Both the position numbers and the translations under genes were made by a program. A stretch of DNA of 64,000 nucleotides from Styela clava. Taxonomy: Eukaryota; Chordata; Ascidiacea; Stolidobranchia; Styelidae. The first letter of the stretch is position 1. Every line of letters starts with the position of its first letter. Below, piece after piece: positions 1 through 13,539 of the stretch. The stretch is from the NCBI RefSeq assembly GCF_964204865.1, contig NC_135263.1, positions 16,165,426 through 16,229,425 of the forward strand. Reading direction: 5' to 3'. The notes under the pieces are model-generated. The model was not told the origin of the DNA. It was given only the letters and a program-made list of their open reading frames with translations, and searched no databases.

Positions 1-255
1 TCTTGAATTGCATTTATATTTTAGTTGCTCAACATGAAGTATATTTAAAAGAATAAGTAACGTAATTTCATACAAGAATAATGGTATTCATTACCATAAG
101 TCAATAATGCTAATGCTTTTTTCATTTTTGTTCAAATCTGCTGCGTGTTCTTATACGCAACGCGCTACATTTGATCACCTATTTGAAAACTGTTTCCTGT
201 TTGTATTATTATGGTACGTAGTAGCCGACAACTTTGTTATTGTATTATTTTCTAG
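1..255 (+). other. Intron of the VEGFR-like gene, upstream exons off-window
   Basis: AT-rich sequence ending in a pyrimidine-rich stretch and TAG at 253-255, directly before an open exon. It reads as the 3' part of an intron whose upstream exon is outside the window. No other feature is visible. Confidence 0.7.
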
Positions 256-3200
256 GTGGCTGCGTTTCCGAGTCCAGCATTTCAGTGGTTACACAACGAT
301 ACAACAATATTAGCAAAAGATAATGAAATTGAAATATCACAATCGGCAGACGATACCACTTTTAAAATTAGTTTAAAAGTTAATAATACGAGCTATGAAA
401 CCGCAGGAAAATATAAACTCATACTGGAGAACGAATTCGCGAAAGAGAATGTAACATTTTATATGTCAGTAGTAGGTAAGACAGATATCAATGCATTTTT
501 ATTTCCATTTATTTATAATTGTTGTATTACAACCATCAAGCGTAAAATATAAAATACAGCAGAAAGCGTTTCAATTACACATCAAAAAATTCAATCAAAA
601 GAATTAGAAATTTATATTCAAATAAAAACTTAAGATATTAAGTATGTATCAGAAATAAATTAGTATCAGTTGGGAGAATGTAGTTCATTTGACACACATT
701 GCAGCGAATACTAAACAATTATACGTGGATTACACGCGCAAGGTTCCCAGCAGATACTAGGGTTGAATAAAGCTATGCCAATTTTCTTCGGTATGACTTA
801 AAGGTGTGAAGTTACCAATTTATCACTTGTTTTGTATAAAAGTTTGTATATGAGCATAGAGTTAAGCTTTTCTTATCTAATTCTATCTTCATATCTTATT
901 CTATCTTTTTTACTAAATATTGTAAACATTTTTGCGTTACAGATCCTTCAAAACCAACGATTGAAAACTTTTTTAAAAAATCAATTGAGTTAAAAACAGG
1001 TCAGAGCGCAAAGTTGATCTGCAGAGCAAAAGGAAGTCCGAAACCATTAATTCGATGGTATCATGGAAGTACCGAGATACGTGAGTCAAACATATCAGAT
1101 TTAAAGATCTTCCAAAACAGTGATTCTCAAACGGTGGGTCGCGCCCTACAATGGCGGTATGGACAATTTTTTGGGGGTCGTGAATCGAATTAGATCTTGC
1201 CCGCCTTATTTCGGATATTTAAATTTCATAACTCATTTATTCCATTATTTACGTTTCATCCACGTGTTTTTTGAATAAAACATACTTTCGCCTTACTATC
1301 CGTTATTTGTAGCTTATTGTTAGTTATTTTTGAGGTGGGGCGCGAGACTTGACGAATTCTGGAAAGGGGACGCGACTCAAAAAGTGTGAGAACTACTGTT
1401 CTAAAATAATAGCGATAATTGTAAAACACAAACACGCTTCAGCTTGTCGTCAATTATTGTTCAATTCAACCTCATATCTTTTCAAAAATTGTAAGATGCG
1501 CAACACAAATAAGTCCAAATATGCAAAATAATTTCACTGATTACAGAAAATGTCACTGGAATATACTCACTATTGCGTGTGACATCAGATGACGCTGGAA
1601 ACTACACGTGCACGGCGACAAACGACTTAGGTGAATCATACAGAAGCATCCAAGTACGAGTAAAAGGTAAATATCATTTAAGACGTAGAAAAGACCATGT
1701 TTGAAATTCAAAAAATATGAATTTTATCTGCTTGATAAAATCTTTAAAAGTCTGTATTATTTATCTCGTATCAAACTATTTGCTAAAACAGTTCTTAATG
1801 TAATGCACATATGTTAAAATACTATAACTTTTTAGATCCGAGCATCGGATTTGCCACGGGATTTGGAATTGGAATATCTTTATTAGTATTACTTCTAATT
1901 TGCTTGACGGTGAAACTGTTCACGAAGATAAAAAAATTTAAAGAGGTAAATAAATGAAAATACAGTTTTACAAAATCATTTCGTACGTGCATTAGATATA
2001 ACCATCACAATAAAATACGCAGTCGCGTAAAGTCTAAGAAAAGATTTCGCATATGAAATCAGCTCTAAGCAAGGTTCCGAATTCGAAAATAAAATGTATA
2101 TTATAATTATTGCAAGCGACCACTGTGAGACGCTATGAGATCATTAGTATTGTGTACGGAAATAGAAAGATCAAGGGATCTTCAACTGGAACAAGACACC
2201 TAAGTTATTCTATGCACGGGGTTACTATATTTTCGAAATAAACCCTCTGAAGAGGCCGTAGTATGTCATTTCATACGAGTGAAACATAATCAGAATGAAA
2301 TCTTATTTTGGACGTGCGGTATTATTAATTTTAAGTATTCTGTTCAATTATTTAAATTAACTAATTCACCTTTGATTAGATTAAGAAAAGGATGGAACTA
2401 TCTCAAAAATACTTAGTGCCTATATTGGATCCCAACGAAATGACGATGCAAGAACAAGCAGAGCGACTTTCATACGATTCCAAAAAATGGGAAATACCAA
2501 GAGATAGATTGAAATTTGGAAAAACAATTGGACGGGGAGCATTCGGACGAGTGGTTCAAGCTACAGCCTTTGATGTAGATAAAACTTCTTCATGTAAAAC
2601 TGTTGCAGTGAAAATGCTCAAAAGTAAGAGAAATAATAACAATTTTCTATTACTCGAAAAATGTTTAAAAAAACAATTCACCAATCATTGATAATGGTTT
2701 TGTTATTTTGGCTTAAATCTGCACATGCTAAGTTTGCCAAACGATCCACTCACGAATTGCCCATCTGATATGATATAAAAATGTCAGAATTAATTAGCAA
2801 TGAGTACATCGTGTAACAGCGTTATGGCTCCTTAATCTGGCAATTCGATTAAAAGTATTTTACAACTGGCCCCTTACTGTCTGGTGCTTCAAATTTCTCG
2901 TTTTCGTAAGCAATACGTAGTTAAATTGCTCCCATAATTGATTCCATAAATAGTCTTCTTGGAAGACTGAGGTAATTGTGACCAACCGGAATAAATGGTG
3001 CCGCTTGGTCGTGGGAATTGCTTTTACATCTTTCATCTTTTTAAATTTAGAAAAATAAAAGAAAAATTAACAAACAGAAATGATGATTCTGAAATCATGT
3101 TTTGAGAGTGTATTAGTTTATTATCATCACCGATATAAAACTAAATGTAGATTGATAAACTGAATTTCATATTTTCGCGTTGCCACCAAAGCCATTCGTT

Positions 3201-6200
3201 TGTTATATCGATTGTCTGTTATATCGATAAACTATTACTCACTCATGAAATCATGAATCACATATATGAGTCGCTTTGTTAAAACCATGAAAATGTTTTT
3301 TAATATAAGGCATTAATTGCTAAAACAATATTAAATAAGTGACGAGGTGGAAAAAGAATATCTGGATTAAATATCTAATCCAAGTTCTTGTGTTTTTTGG
3401 TGTTTATCGGTACATTTTAACCCTTTACTGCTGTCGAAAAAATTTCGAAAATTTGGTTGTCAAATTTATGATAAAAAAACTACATATACATTTCTCATCA
3501 TAATTTTCAACAATGTTTTTTCAGCTGGATCACGCACCGGTGAATACACTGCATTGATGTCGGAGTTGAAGATACTAATCCATATAGGACCGCATTTGAA
3601 TATCGTCAACTTGTTTGGAGCATGCACCACTAAAGATGGTAATTAGATTGAACTTGCTTCAAGATAACAACAATTAGTCTTATAAAGTTTATCACTAAAA
3701 ATATAAATATATATACAGATAGGAAATATATTCAAATATTTTTTTCAGTATAGTTTAACTGGATGTTTGAATTTTAGGCCCCTTGATGATAGTTGTGGAA
3801 TATTGTCGATTTGGCAACTTGTCAAATTACTTGCGAAGAATGCGAGATTACTACACCAAACATTCACAGAAGAAAATCTCTAAACACTTAGACGCAGACG
3901 TTGATTTGCTTGACAGAAAACGATCTTTGACAGATGAAGGTGACGTTACTGATATGGCGTCCGTATCTGAAGAAAGTGCATTCGTAGATTGTGGGAGCGA
4001 AGCAAGGTGATAAACTGATATTTGTTTCAACAAGAATCGAGCAGAGTTTACATGAACTGCATTTATTTAATTTTCATCGAGTACTAGTGGTTTTAAATAA
4101 CGAATAAAGTTGAATAATTTTAGCTATTTTCCATCTTAGAAGCGGTTTAAAATGGGACCAAGCTAGCAATAGGAATAGCACAACTTCGACTATAAGCGCT
4201 TCTGACACAATATTATCTAGAGATGATGATGAACTATTAATCAGAACGAAAACAGGACTTTCTTCGAGGTAACTTGCTAGGTCATTGCAAAATCGATTAA
4301 CCTTAGGTATTGATGCACAACTCACTGAAATTTTTGATGACAGCGATAGCGTTGGTAGCGGAAGGTCAAGCATCAAAAAGAACAACCGCGATGATGACGT
4401 AGAAAATCCTACCGAGAAGAAATCTTTAAATCTCTCTGATTTGCTGTCATACAGTGTGCAGGTTGCCAGGGGAATGGAGTTTCTCTCTTCTAAGTTGGTG
4501 AGTGTGTTTTTCTAATTTGAAGGCGAAAATATTGAAACCTGTATAACAACACATCTACTACTACTTTTGCAAAAAAGATAAGGTAAAAGTACGTTTGAAA
4601 TCACAAAAAAAATATTAAAAAACAATTGAAAGTTCTGTACATACTGTACATAAGGCAAACAATGTACATGACTTATAAATTAAAATAGAATACAACATCT
4701 GCTGATGAAGCATATAATATCTTGCGAGCTGTTTAATATAAAAGTTCATCTATGAGCACACATCGGATCAGCCAATATTCAACCATGAAACGAATATGCG
4801 TTGAATACCGTTGAACCACTTGTCGACAATAAAAATTGTACAATCCGTCTCACTGGCGGCAAACTTCCCGTTTGTCATCAAAAAGGTCACGGTTCCTTTG
4901 AGCATATCGCGAAAGTGTTACGCAATAGCAAATTATGTATTAGTCAAATTGTAACTGTGAGCACTTGATTTGAAGCTAACACTGTCTGCGAAGTTACCGA
5001 TCTTTAACAATTTGAATTAATTTCCGATTATTTTGCGAGATATATTAAATTAGGTATATGTGGAAATGAAAATATCATTCAATAAATACTTGGAATGAAC
5101 AGGATTTTATGGGGTTAGTAGTTATCCTAAATTGTTCCACACCGGTTGTAGCATTCAATAGTTTTACAATTGTTATTAGAACATTTTATTCATTTTGTAG
5201 TGCATCCATAGAGATTTGGCTGCTAGGAATGTCCTTCTTACTGACTATCAAGTCGTGAAAATTTGTGATTTTGGACTTGCGAGAGACGTTTACAAACACC
5301 CAGACTACGTTCGAAGTGGAGAGGCGAGACTTCCGTGGAAGTGGATGGCTTTGGAATCAATATTTGATGAAATTTATTCGACAAAAAGTGACGTGTAAGT
5401 ATTGTAACTAGAAGTAAAGCGTGCAAGGCATTGAGCGCAAACCCATTAACATCAGTTAAATGGGTACTCCTGGAGTATGTGAACCAGAATGGCGGACACC
5501 GGAACGTAGTATGTGTACCATGTTAGGGTTAGGTGATAATTTTATTCCAATTTTTCTTATTTTAGTTCTATTACGAGTTTGGGGACTAGGGTCTAACCCT
5601 AACCTGGTACACATACTACGTTCCGGTGTCCGCCATCTTGGTTCAAATACTTCGCTAAGGAATTCTGACGCCCAGAATACTAAACTAACTAGAACAAATA
5701 TATGTAAGAACTAGAATGGGCAATTTAAATCATCATCAAACACCATAAATTTTGTGAAACTATGTTAAAATTGAATATAATCTCAACATAGAAAGTCATG
5801 TTGACAATATATTGGCTAAGTTTTATTTTATTTACACATTGGTTTTTAGATTTTAGATTTTTCGTCAACCCCAATATTAATTAGGATGCAAAACCTAATT
5901 GGTTGCATATTTGTTGCTTCAGATGGTCCTTCGGCGTTTTGTTGTGGGAAATATTTTCATTGGGTAGTTCTCCATATCCCGGAATTCAAATGGACGGAGA
6001 TTTTTGTAACAAACTCAAAGACGGCGTCAGAATGAAGAAACCAGAGTATTCTCCTGATCAAGTGTAAGTCACAAATAAAATATTTTTTGATGTGCAAAAG
6101 AAGACCAACTGAATATTTTCTGTTAGGTTACCTCAAAACTTTAGGGTTTTCTCTCAAGATATCTTAGAATACTTAGATTTGTATAAAATTCAATACACAG

Positions 6201-8188
6201 CGCTATCAATCTTCCTTAATACTTTAAGAAACGCCCACCAAGTTTTAAAAGATCATTTGAACTTCATATTTGAAACAGTATAAAATACAGGCATATAAAA
6301 TTTCACATTGTAATTATTTATTATATCACACAGAAGTTAATAATAGGCCTCTGTTTTATTTTTCAGTTACAGCACAATGCTATCATGCTGGATGCTCTCA
6401 AGATATCTTAGAATACTTAGATTTGTATAAAATTCAATACACAGCGCTATCAATCTTCCTTAATACTTTAAGAAACGCCCACCAAGTTTTAAAAGATCAT
6501 TTGAACTTCATATTTGAAACAGTATAAGATACAGGCATATAAAATTTCACATTGTAATTATTTATTATATCACACAGAAGTTAATAATAGGCCTCTGTTT
6601 TATTTTTCAGTTACAGCACAATGCTATCATGCTGGATTAACAATCCAGAGGAAAGGCCTACTTTCACAAGCTTGGCAGAAGAATTAAGTGATCTGTTACA
6701 AAGTGAATCGGAAAATGTATGTAATATTCTTTTAATTTTAGAAAGTTTTCCTTTTATTGTTTAACGTTATTAGTAGTTGTGTTAACCTACTGTAATATAA
6801 TTTTAGGACTACCTAGACATGCTTAAAATATTCGAAAGAAATGGAGATTTGATGCTGAAACGTGGAGTTTCTAGGCTGGATGAACTTCCTGAAACATTCG
6901 AAGAAATGAAGATGAGTAAAGCGCAGGAAAATCAACATCCTTTGGTCGCTGCCGTGGAATATACCGACGTTGATTCCCAAGTAAGATCTTAAAACTAAAA
7001 TTCAGATTTTTCATTATTTTTTTTAATTCAATTTCTTGTTTTCCAACAGTTAAAAATATAAATTGCTGTATATCAAAAACACCAGGCTATGTGAAATGCA
7101 GGATTGTTGTGCCCCGGTTTGTGCACCCAAGATTTAGCGATTTTTTTAGACAACAATTTTAAGTCTCCGTTAAAACCTAAATAAAACCTTCTGAAACAAT
7201 TTACCACGAGCTTTACCACGAATACCATACTTGAATGCAAAACGCAACCCCATTCATTCTAGGGTTATTGTTGGGCTATTGAGTTATATATAAAAGGATT
7301 CTAATCTTGGCATTTTGAACATTTTCAGGCCTTATCGGCTATGAAATTTGGTACAGAAATTGAAGATAAACTCAAAAGAAAAATAATAGGCTCGAAAAGT
7401 GAACAAAAGTGTGCTGATAAGTTTGATATTACGCGCAGAAAAGAGACTGTGGGACCTCACGAACATGAAATAATTATATCAGGTAGGTATTTTATTCAAT
7501 AGATCAAAATGGGATATATTCGAATGTGTGTTACAAAATCAACTCGAAGATGAAAGAAGTGCACTAAAACAATGGTTGCCAACCTTTATACACTGGCGAT
7601 GTTTGTGCAACATTAAATGTATAAAATTTGAACACAAAAAAACAACAAACCTTGTAGAATATTTTTCGCATTTAAATCGAAATTTGACATTACTTTCCAT
7701 CAAGCACGCATCTGTTACATGAATCAGCAATATTTATATTAATTTGAATTGAAATGTGAATCTAGAAATTTCTGATGAATTGCCAAGATGTATTATTAAG
7801 AAAATCTTTTTACTTGAAATAAAAGATAAGTCTTCATAAAAAGTAACGAACATTGGAAAGCGTGAGAGTGATATGTATCCGAATTGAATTATATATATAT
7901 ACAATACTCATACAATACAAGAATTTTGTTTAAAAATAGAACAATAAGTTGTTATCGGGTGTTTTGTGCTATTTGTGCCTCTCCTAGCCTTATTTAAATG
8001 ATTAGCATCAATGTACTGATTGTGTCCTTTTACATTAAATTTCATTTTGTCTAGACGTATCCAACAGCAAAACAAATAAGGATACCTCAGAAACGAATTA
8101 TCAGCATTGTTCAATCGACATGTATCCTGGAACATCAGCGTGTGAAAGTCCGCCATCTTATTCAACAGTTGCAGAAATTAAGGAATAA
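256..8188 (+). CDS. VEGF-receptor-like receptor tyrosine kinase (3' part, 15 exons)
   Basis: Receptor tyrosine kinase for VEGF/PDGF-type ligands at the plasma membrane; the N-terminal Ig domains are off-window. Exons: 256-475, 943-1080, 1547-1666, 1836-1945, 2380-2623, 3525-3638, 3778-4006, 4140-4268, 4344-4497, 5201-5394, 5923-6063, 6611-6716, 6807-6980, 7329-7482, 8055-8188. Phases agree throughout and give 786 residues. Residues 1-159 form two Ig-like segments (the last has LICRA and DDAGNYTC). A hydrophobic helix lies near 163-187. The kinase follows: GRGAFG near 247, [27 protein letters not shown], a charged kinase insert of about 130 residues, HRDLAARN at 489, DFG at 509, and [14 protein letters not shown]. 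The wording is closest to VEGFRs as I know them, with PDGFR a less likely alternative. Odd points: MALE replaces the usual MAPE, a 75-nt intron at 4269-4343 removes an in-frame TAA, and part of exon 12 is duplicated upstream. Confidence 0.93.
1118..1398. mobile_element. hAT-type MITE in a VEGFR intron
   Basis: A 281-bp element with inverted ends (CAGTGATTCTCAAAC at left, GTGAGAACTACTG at right). Near-identical 8-bp flanks, TTCCAAAA at 1110-1117 and TTCTAAAA at 1399-1406, look like a target duplication. It has no coding capacity, so it would have been mobilised in trans by a hAT transposase. Confidence 0.85.
5472..5653. mobile_element. Foldback MITE in a VEGFR intron
   Basis: Two inverted arms of about 50-60 bp surround a spacer of about 65 bp. 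The core GGCGGACACCGGAACGTAGT near 5491 reappears in reverse complement near 5615-5635. The arms are nearly perfect, so the copy is young or slowly diverging. No protein is encoded and the target duplication is unclear. Confidence 0.8.
6151..6638 (+). repeat. Tandem duplication (2 x 244 bp) of intron end plus start of a kinase exon
   Basis: 6151-6394 and 6395-6638 are almost identical (one clear A/G difference in the intron part and a G/T difference at the last base). Each copy carries intron sequence, a TTTTTCAG acceptor and the first 27-28 bases of the kinase exon encoding YSTMLSCW. Only the second copy continues into the full exon at 6611. The first acceptor at 6366 is therefore a decoy. 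Confidence 0.95.
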
Positions 8189-8400
8189 TGTATTGCAAGA
8201 TATATTATATCTTATTATGCGAATCCCAGATGAAACTGGTGAAAATAGAATCAAATACAGGGTGGCAGGATAGACTGTACTGTCTTCAGGTTCACGATGA
8301 AACATTATTTATTCAAGTACGATCAAAAAGATGATTGTGTTATTCGTGGCGCATGTTGAGTAAAATTTTGTATATTGACATGAAATTGACACTGATACAA

Positions 8401-8651
8401 AATAAAACATAAAGATATTAGATATCGTTTAAGTCGCACGGTTTCTAATTTCAAAACAACAATGCAGATTAGCTGTGCTTCAAACTATGATATATGTAAT
8501 GCGGAAAAACTAAGTCAACACATTACAACGCAATAAAAATATATATTGCGTAATTTGATAAAATACCCTCGCCCATATTGTACATCCCCACTTTGTACTG
8601 TATTTTAATTTTTATTGTTGTAAATACAAATGAAAATTGTACAATAATAAA
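8401..8651 (+). terminator. Candidate poly(A) signals of the VEGFR-like gene
   Basis: AATAAA occurs at 8401-8406 and again at 8646-8651, about 210 and 460 bases after the stop codon. Either could end the transcript; the sequence does not decide. Confidence 0.45.
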
Positions 8652-10105
8652 CCAAAAGTATAAGTTTCAAAATCAAAGAATTATAGACTCGCGCTGAACA
8701 TGTGTCGATTCTGCAGTTTTTATAGTTTTTTAATTGAGACTAGAGTGCGCGTGAAACAGGGTTACAGAAGTACTTTATTGTTTGCAGATTGCAATAACTG
8801 TGTTTATATGCTCTGATATGCTGTTTTCCGTTTTCTTTCTCCGACAAGGATAATACAAAAATATTTATCTGGCCATGTTTGCTATCATGATCGATGACCC
8901 ACACGCCTCAAGTCGAATTCCGAAAGAGTTAATTTTGTTCTGAAATTTATTATGAAGTAACAATCGTGCTGTATCACTTAATTTGTTGTATATATTTTCA
9001 TTTTTTATTTTATGTAAATTTTAGCTACCTTCAAGCAGAAATCTGCATATTTGACAACATTAGTTGCATGTTTTAATACTTTTCCATTAAATTAAAATGG
9101 ACATCACTTGTGTATTGTTGTTGCATTGCGTGGGGCGAATGTCGTTAGTTCATTCTTCTCCACCAATTCGATCATGAGACAATTAGCTAACATATCGGAG
9201 GGAAAAAAATGGGGCCGCTGATTTCTGGAACCCACGCACAGCGTAAGAGTACATTCCATCACATGTGAAGACCTACTGTTAATGACCTAATACATCCGTC
9301 GCTGCTGTTGCCAGAATCAGACTGCAAGCTCCGTGCATGCGTTGATATGCAACCGACAGCTCGGCTCTGTCATGTTGGTTGTACTGGGATCGAAACGTGA
9401 TCAACGATGGCATAAATGTCAAAACGTGACTCCAATTCGTAAGGGCAAATCGATTGTCATGTTTGAATAGAGGGACGAAAGACTGATAGAGACAGAGTAT
9501 TTGGTTCTTTACGAATATTCCTCCAAATATATATGTGGTGCTTTTAGCGCTTCTACCTTTAAAGCAAATAAGGCTTTCGTGAAAACAAAATGTACTCGCA
9601 TGAAATCGTAGCTGTCGATCTGTAACGCCAAAAATGACAGTGATGACTTCGTACTCAGCTGTCTTGGTATCAAAATGTGTCTCATCTAGCTTACGTGGTG
9701 TTAGTCTCGACTCCCGAATGAAGGCTTTCATTACAGCAGCGAAGTTTAGGCGGTGGTGGGATTCAATTTTTTTGTCAGCCAGTTTCATCACAAAAGTCAT
9801 ATTTTTTACCAGATTCTGTTACAAAAAGTCATTGAGGGCAACCAGTAATCCTAACCGGTTTGCTGATCTCATAAAATTCCCTGAGACGGTTCTATAGAAC
9901 CGATGCGAACTGGCTGAACCACTGAGTTTAGGGCCTATTTGGTATTCATAAATTTTAATAATAGTATTTTTAATTTATAAATTTCTCTATATAACCTTAT
10001 TACTCTACTGGCGCCAAATCGAATGATGCTCAAACGGCCGTGCTCAAATATAATATCAGCTGGTTTCCAAATGGTGGAGTCAAGCGAGCCATTCCTCACG
10101 GCAAC
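8652..10105. other. Intergenic; one unexplained minus-strand ORF
   Basis: No recognisable gene. A 173-codon open frame on the minus strand (9279-9800) is longer than expected by chance in this AT-rich DNA and is less AT-rich than its surroundings. I recognise no domain in it. It could be a fragment of a decayed transposon or retroelement. Confidence 0.4.
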
Positions 10106-10113
10106 TGTTTAGA

Positions 10114-11443
10114 CAGGGGTTCTCAAACTTTTGGTGTTGCGGAGCCCTTGAAAAGGTTGGCTATTATTCACGGAGCCCCAAAATAAATGTTAAAATTGTT
10201 ACTTTCAGATTAATATTCCTGAGCAGGTTAAAAGTACTTTACCCAATTTAAATGCTGAACCTTTTTTAATAGGGTTGATGAAAGTCATAAATAAAACTAA
10301 ATTTTAAGCATAAATTATATATATATATACTAAAGCTGTAAATTTGACACTTGACAAACATACTAATAAATTAGGGGTCGATCGGCATATACATGTATTG
10401 TTACACAATGACGACGTTAATTGCTTTCGCGTGGGGAATCATCAGTTGAATGTGAAAAATATGTTACCATATTATAGTCATTGACGATGAAATGCTAAAA
10501 ATAATAATTAATAAAGAGGTATCTCCGCAACTCACATTTCTTGATTGAAAAGCGGCATTCTAAAATATTAAAACTAAAACTTAAAATGGAAGATCACACG
10601 TTTGGTTTCAGCAGACTCGCCTCAGATTGAAAACGCTTTTATAGACATTGTAAATCACAAAATTTGGTGTTATGTTATGTTTTCATCGTAGTAGTAACTG
10701 CGAAATCGAAACACAGTCAATTGTACGCGCGATGTACCTTTTTTTCCCATTTTGAAACTACCGACGGAGCCGCACGCAATCAATTGTGCGCGCGATCCGC
10801 GATGTACCCTTTTTCATTCTGAAACTACCAACGGAGCCGAATGCAATAAAATAAATTTCAATTGTTCGTATTTTGCCCAGACATTGCGATTTTTTAAACG
10901 GCGATATCTTGCTTAAAAATAATCTTAAGTGCGAAAGAACAAATCAAGTTTGACAAATTCCAAGATCGCAAAAATACGACTCCAATTTATTTATAGTTGG
11001 CAGTTTATCACGTATTTTATGTTATTTTAGAATAGTATGCTTTCATTTTAGTAATCCTAATAGTAATCTCGAATCAAACGTGAGTAACGATTGAATATGT
11101 GGACATGGACATGGATTGAATATTTTACGCAACAGAAATCTCGTTATCCGTTTTTTTAATCGCAAAAAATGTTGCGCGGAAATTTCCGATTCCAATTTTG
11201 AACCACCTCCCTCTTAAGAATCCTTGCTGCGCTCCTGCTTATAAATAATGTCATTTTTTAATTCCGCCTCTTTGCCATATTTCGAGGCTATACTGTTGTC
11301 ATATATTATCAAAGCTGTTATTGCTTCTTTGAACAGTTACGAAACTAGTCAGTATTTTAAAAAGTAATCGAATAGCTCGCGGAGCCCCTGGGTTTCTCTT
11401 GCGGAGCCCTGGGGCTCCGTACGGAGCACTTTGAGAACCTATG
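10114..11443. mobile_element. hAT-type non-autonomous element, copy 1
   Basis: A 1330-bp element starting CAGGGGTTCTCAAAC and ending TTTGAGAACCTATG. The ends also share an inverted GGAGCC motif. Flanks are TGTTTAGA on the left and GTTTAAAA on the right, a blurred 8-bp duplication. The interior has no transposase frame. It is near-identical to the copy at 14223-15556. Confidence 0.85.
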
Positions 11444-13539
11444 GTTTAAAAGGCGATTGATCGTACGCTAAAGTGTAAAGATTTTTTGATGGAATCAAAA
11501 CACTAGGCTTTGTCGGCGGCCAAACGGACGCTCAACTTCGCATCACCGACAGGAAGATCACCGAATATTTTCTGCCCCCAGGTGGTGGCCTCGCATCAAT
11601 GGCCTATCTGACGGATCAAGAAGCAACGTCACTAATAACGCTTGCCGGCCATAAGTCAGTTATTTCTGGGAATGGGAAGATTTAATAAAGGTTTAGGTCG
11701 TTCAGTGTTAAGTCCAGGTGAAACACGATGTCCTAATAAATAAATTTCTTACTGTGTTGTCATAGATTTTATTTGAATAAAGTTTTCCGATTTAGGAGCT
11801 TTGAGAAGAGCGTTCAGTTCAGCATTATGATCCTTTTGTCACCATCGACAACAGTTATATTATCAAAGTAAACAGCAATGCCAAGCAGCTTATGTTTTTC
11901 AATGAAAGAGTCCTTTGGAAATATAAAAAAGGTAACTTGCAATGTCTGCTATTGTTTTCAATTCGTTTCCCCATCCCCATTAGCAGTATTAATGCATTAT
12001 GATTATTTTTTCGATATACAAGAGAGCAAATATATGGACACGAAAGCCAAAACAAAGTAGTATCAAATCTTTTACAGTTCCCTAATTCCGAAAAAAAGAA
12101 GCCCAGGCCTTTACCCAAAATTCTTGACCCTGTTTTTTTCATATCTAATAGTATATTTCATGACCGAGTCGGTGGTGTTGGTCTTGACGAAAGCGAGGTT
12201 GAATCTGCTCGAAATTTTGCATGTGCATTTATCATATCTTGGACCAGAAGTCTATCGATTTTGGATGAATTATGTCGTATAATTAGCGAGTTATTAATTG
12301 ATTAGTAATGGGACACGGGGTATCGCTATTGAATCAGAGCGAAGGATATACGCTGCTAAATCGATAAGTCGGCGGTCTCTGATCGCTATCTCGTTGTAAA
12401 AGTTGCGCGGTCGCACGGGTAATACGTGGTCTTCAAACGCACCGCCGATCACGCGCCTCAGTTTTGCTCGTCCTCCCCCGTTCCACGTTACGCCCTTATT
12501 ATCATTTTTTCACGATCTAATTCATATTTGTTACAATTCAATATGTTTCTCCCATCGCCAAAATCATTCAATCGTGTTTTTGTCGGCACTTAGTTACGAG
12601 AGAAATGAAAGTGGCAAACAAACTGTATTCCATTGTATCCATAATTAATAATCATTATCGCTAAAAGCACTAAATAGGTTTAAAGACGTATCCGCTGGAC
12701 GCATCTTTTCACGTTATGAATTTCTGGCAACGCCAAGCATAATTTGATGGCAATAATCAAAGCATTTACTATATGCGTCGAAACGCTTATTCGACTATCC
12801 GGAAAAGATGACCGTTTTTGTGTTCGGGATATGAAATAATCGTCACGAGAGTCTTGCTACGCCACTGAGCCGATAGTTGATCTTCTTGATTTTACTTTTG
12901 TATTGTGGTTGTTTAAATAGTGAATAAAAACCATGCAAAGTCATCGCGTGAATCCTGAATGCTATTTTGAGTTATGGTTAAATAAGTCGGCAACAATGAC
13001 AATTCTACTAGTCAAATAATATTTCCTTGGTACAATTTGAGAAAATTTCCCACTTAGTCTGACTGACTCAAACTGTAAGCGTGGGTGTTTTTTTTCATAT
13101 AGGTATTAAATAAAATGGTATAACCTACCATTTGCGAGAATATCTATATGTGGATAACAAAGCCTTAAAATCCCGGGATTTAGGAAATAATTAATTGCGA
13201 GATCGGGATTGAAAAAAACAGTCCAAATCCCAGGATTCCCCGGGGTCCCAATCCTACGTGTGTCCTATCCTATTCCTAAAATAAAACCCTGGTTTGAGAT
13301 TGCGAAAACCGGACCCGGATTCGGCTCTGTCATTGTTCCCATTGCGCCATTGTCACTGCGGGTGCACTGTTCGTAATACGAATCGGACAAATATAATAGT
13401 CAAATCTCACGATTTCTTGCGTCTGTTCAGGCGTATATATATTTATGCATTGGGGCAGTGACATTTGGAGGCTAAGTTCTTACCACTTCACGGCAGATCT
13501 GGCCGTGGTTATGGCGCTATTACCTGTATATTCACAAAG
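11444..13539. other. Intergenic; a short GC-richer open stretch
   Basis: 11506-11685 (+) is open for 59 codons and less AT-rich than its surroundings. It encodes a fragment containing EYFLPPGGG, and a CACTAG just before it could be a splice acceptor. I do not recognise it. Around 13165-13275, CCCGGGATT-like and AATCCCAGG-like motifs in both orientations suggest an old inverted-repeat transposon fragment. Nothing else is supported. Confidence 0.3.

Noticed and set aside
4268..4275. In-frame TAA suggesting a VEGFR pseudogene
   Set aside because: A 75-nt consensus intron removes it in phase and the rest of the gene is intact.
5460..5714. 84-aa plus-strand frame in the VEGFR intron
   Set aside because: It lies over the arms of a foldback MITE and is non-coding.
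9279..9800. 173-codon minus-strand frame as a gene
   Set aside because: No recognised domain, no splice context and surrounded by transposons; kept only as an unexplained frame.
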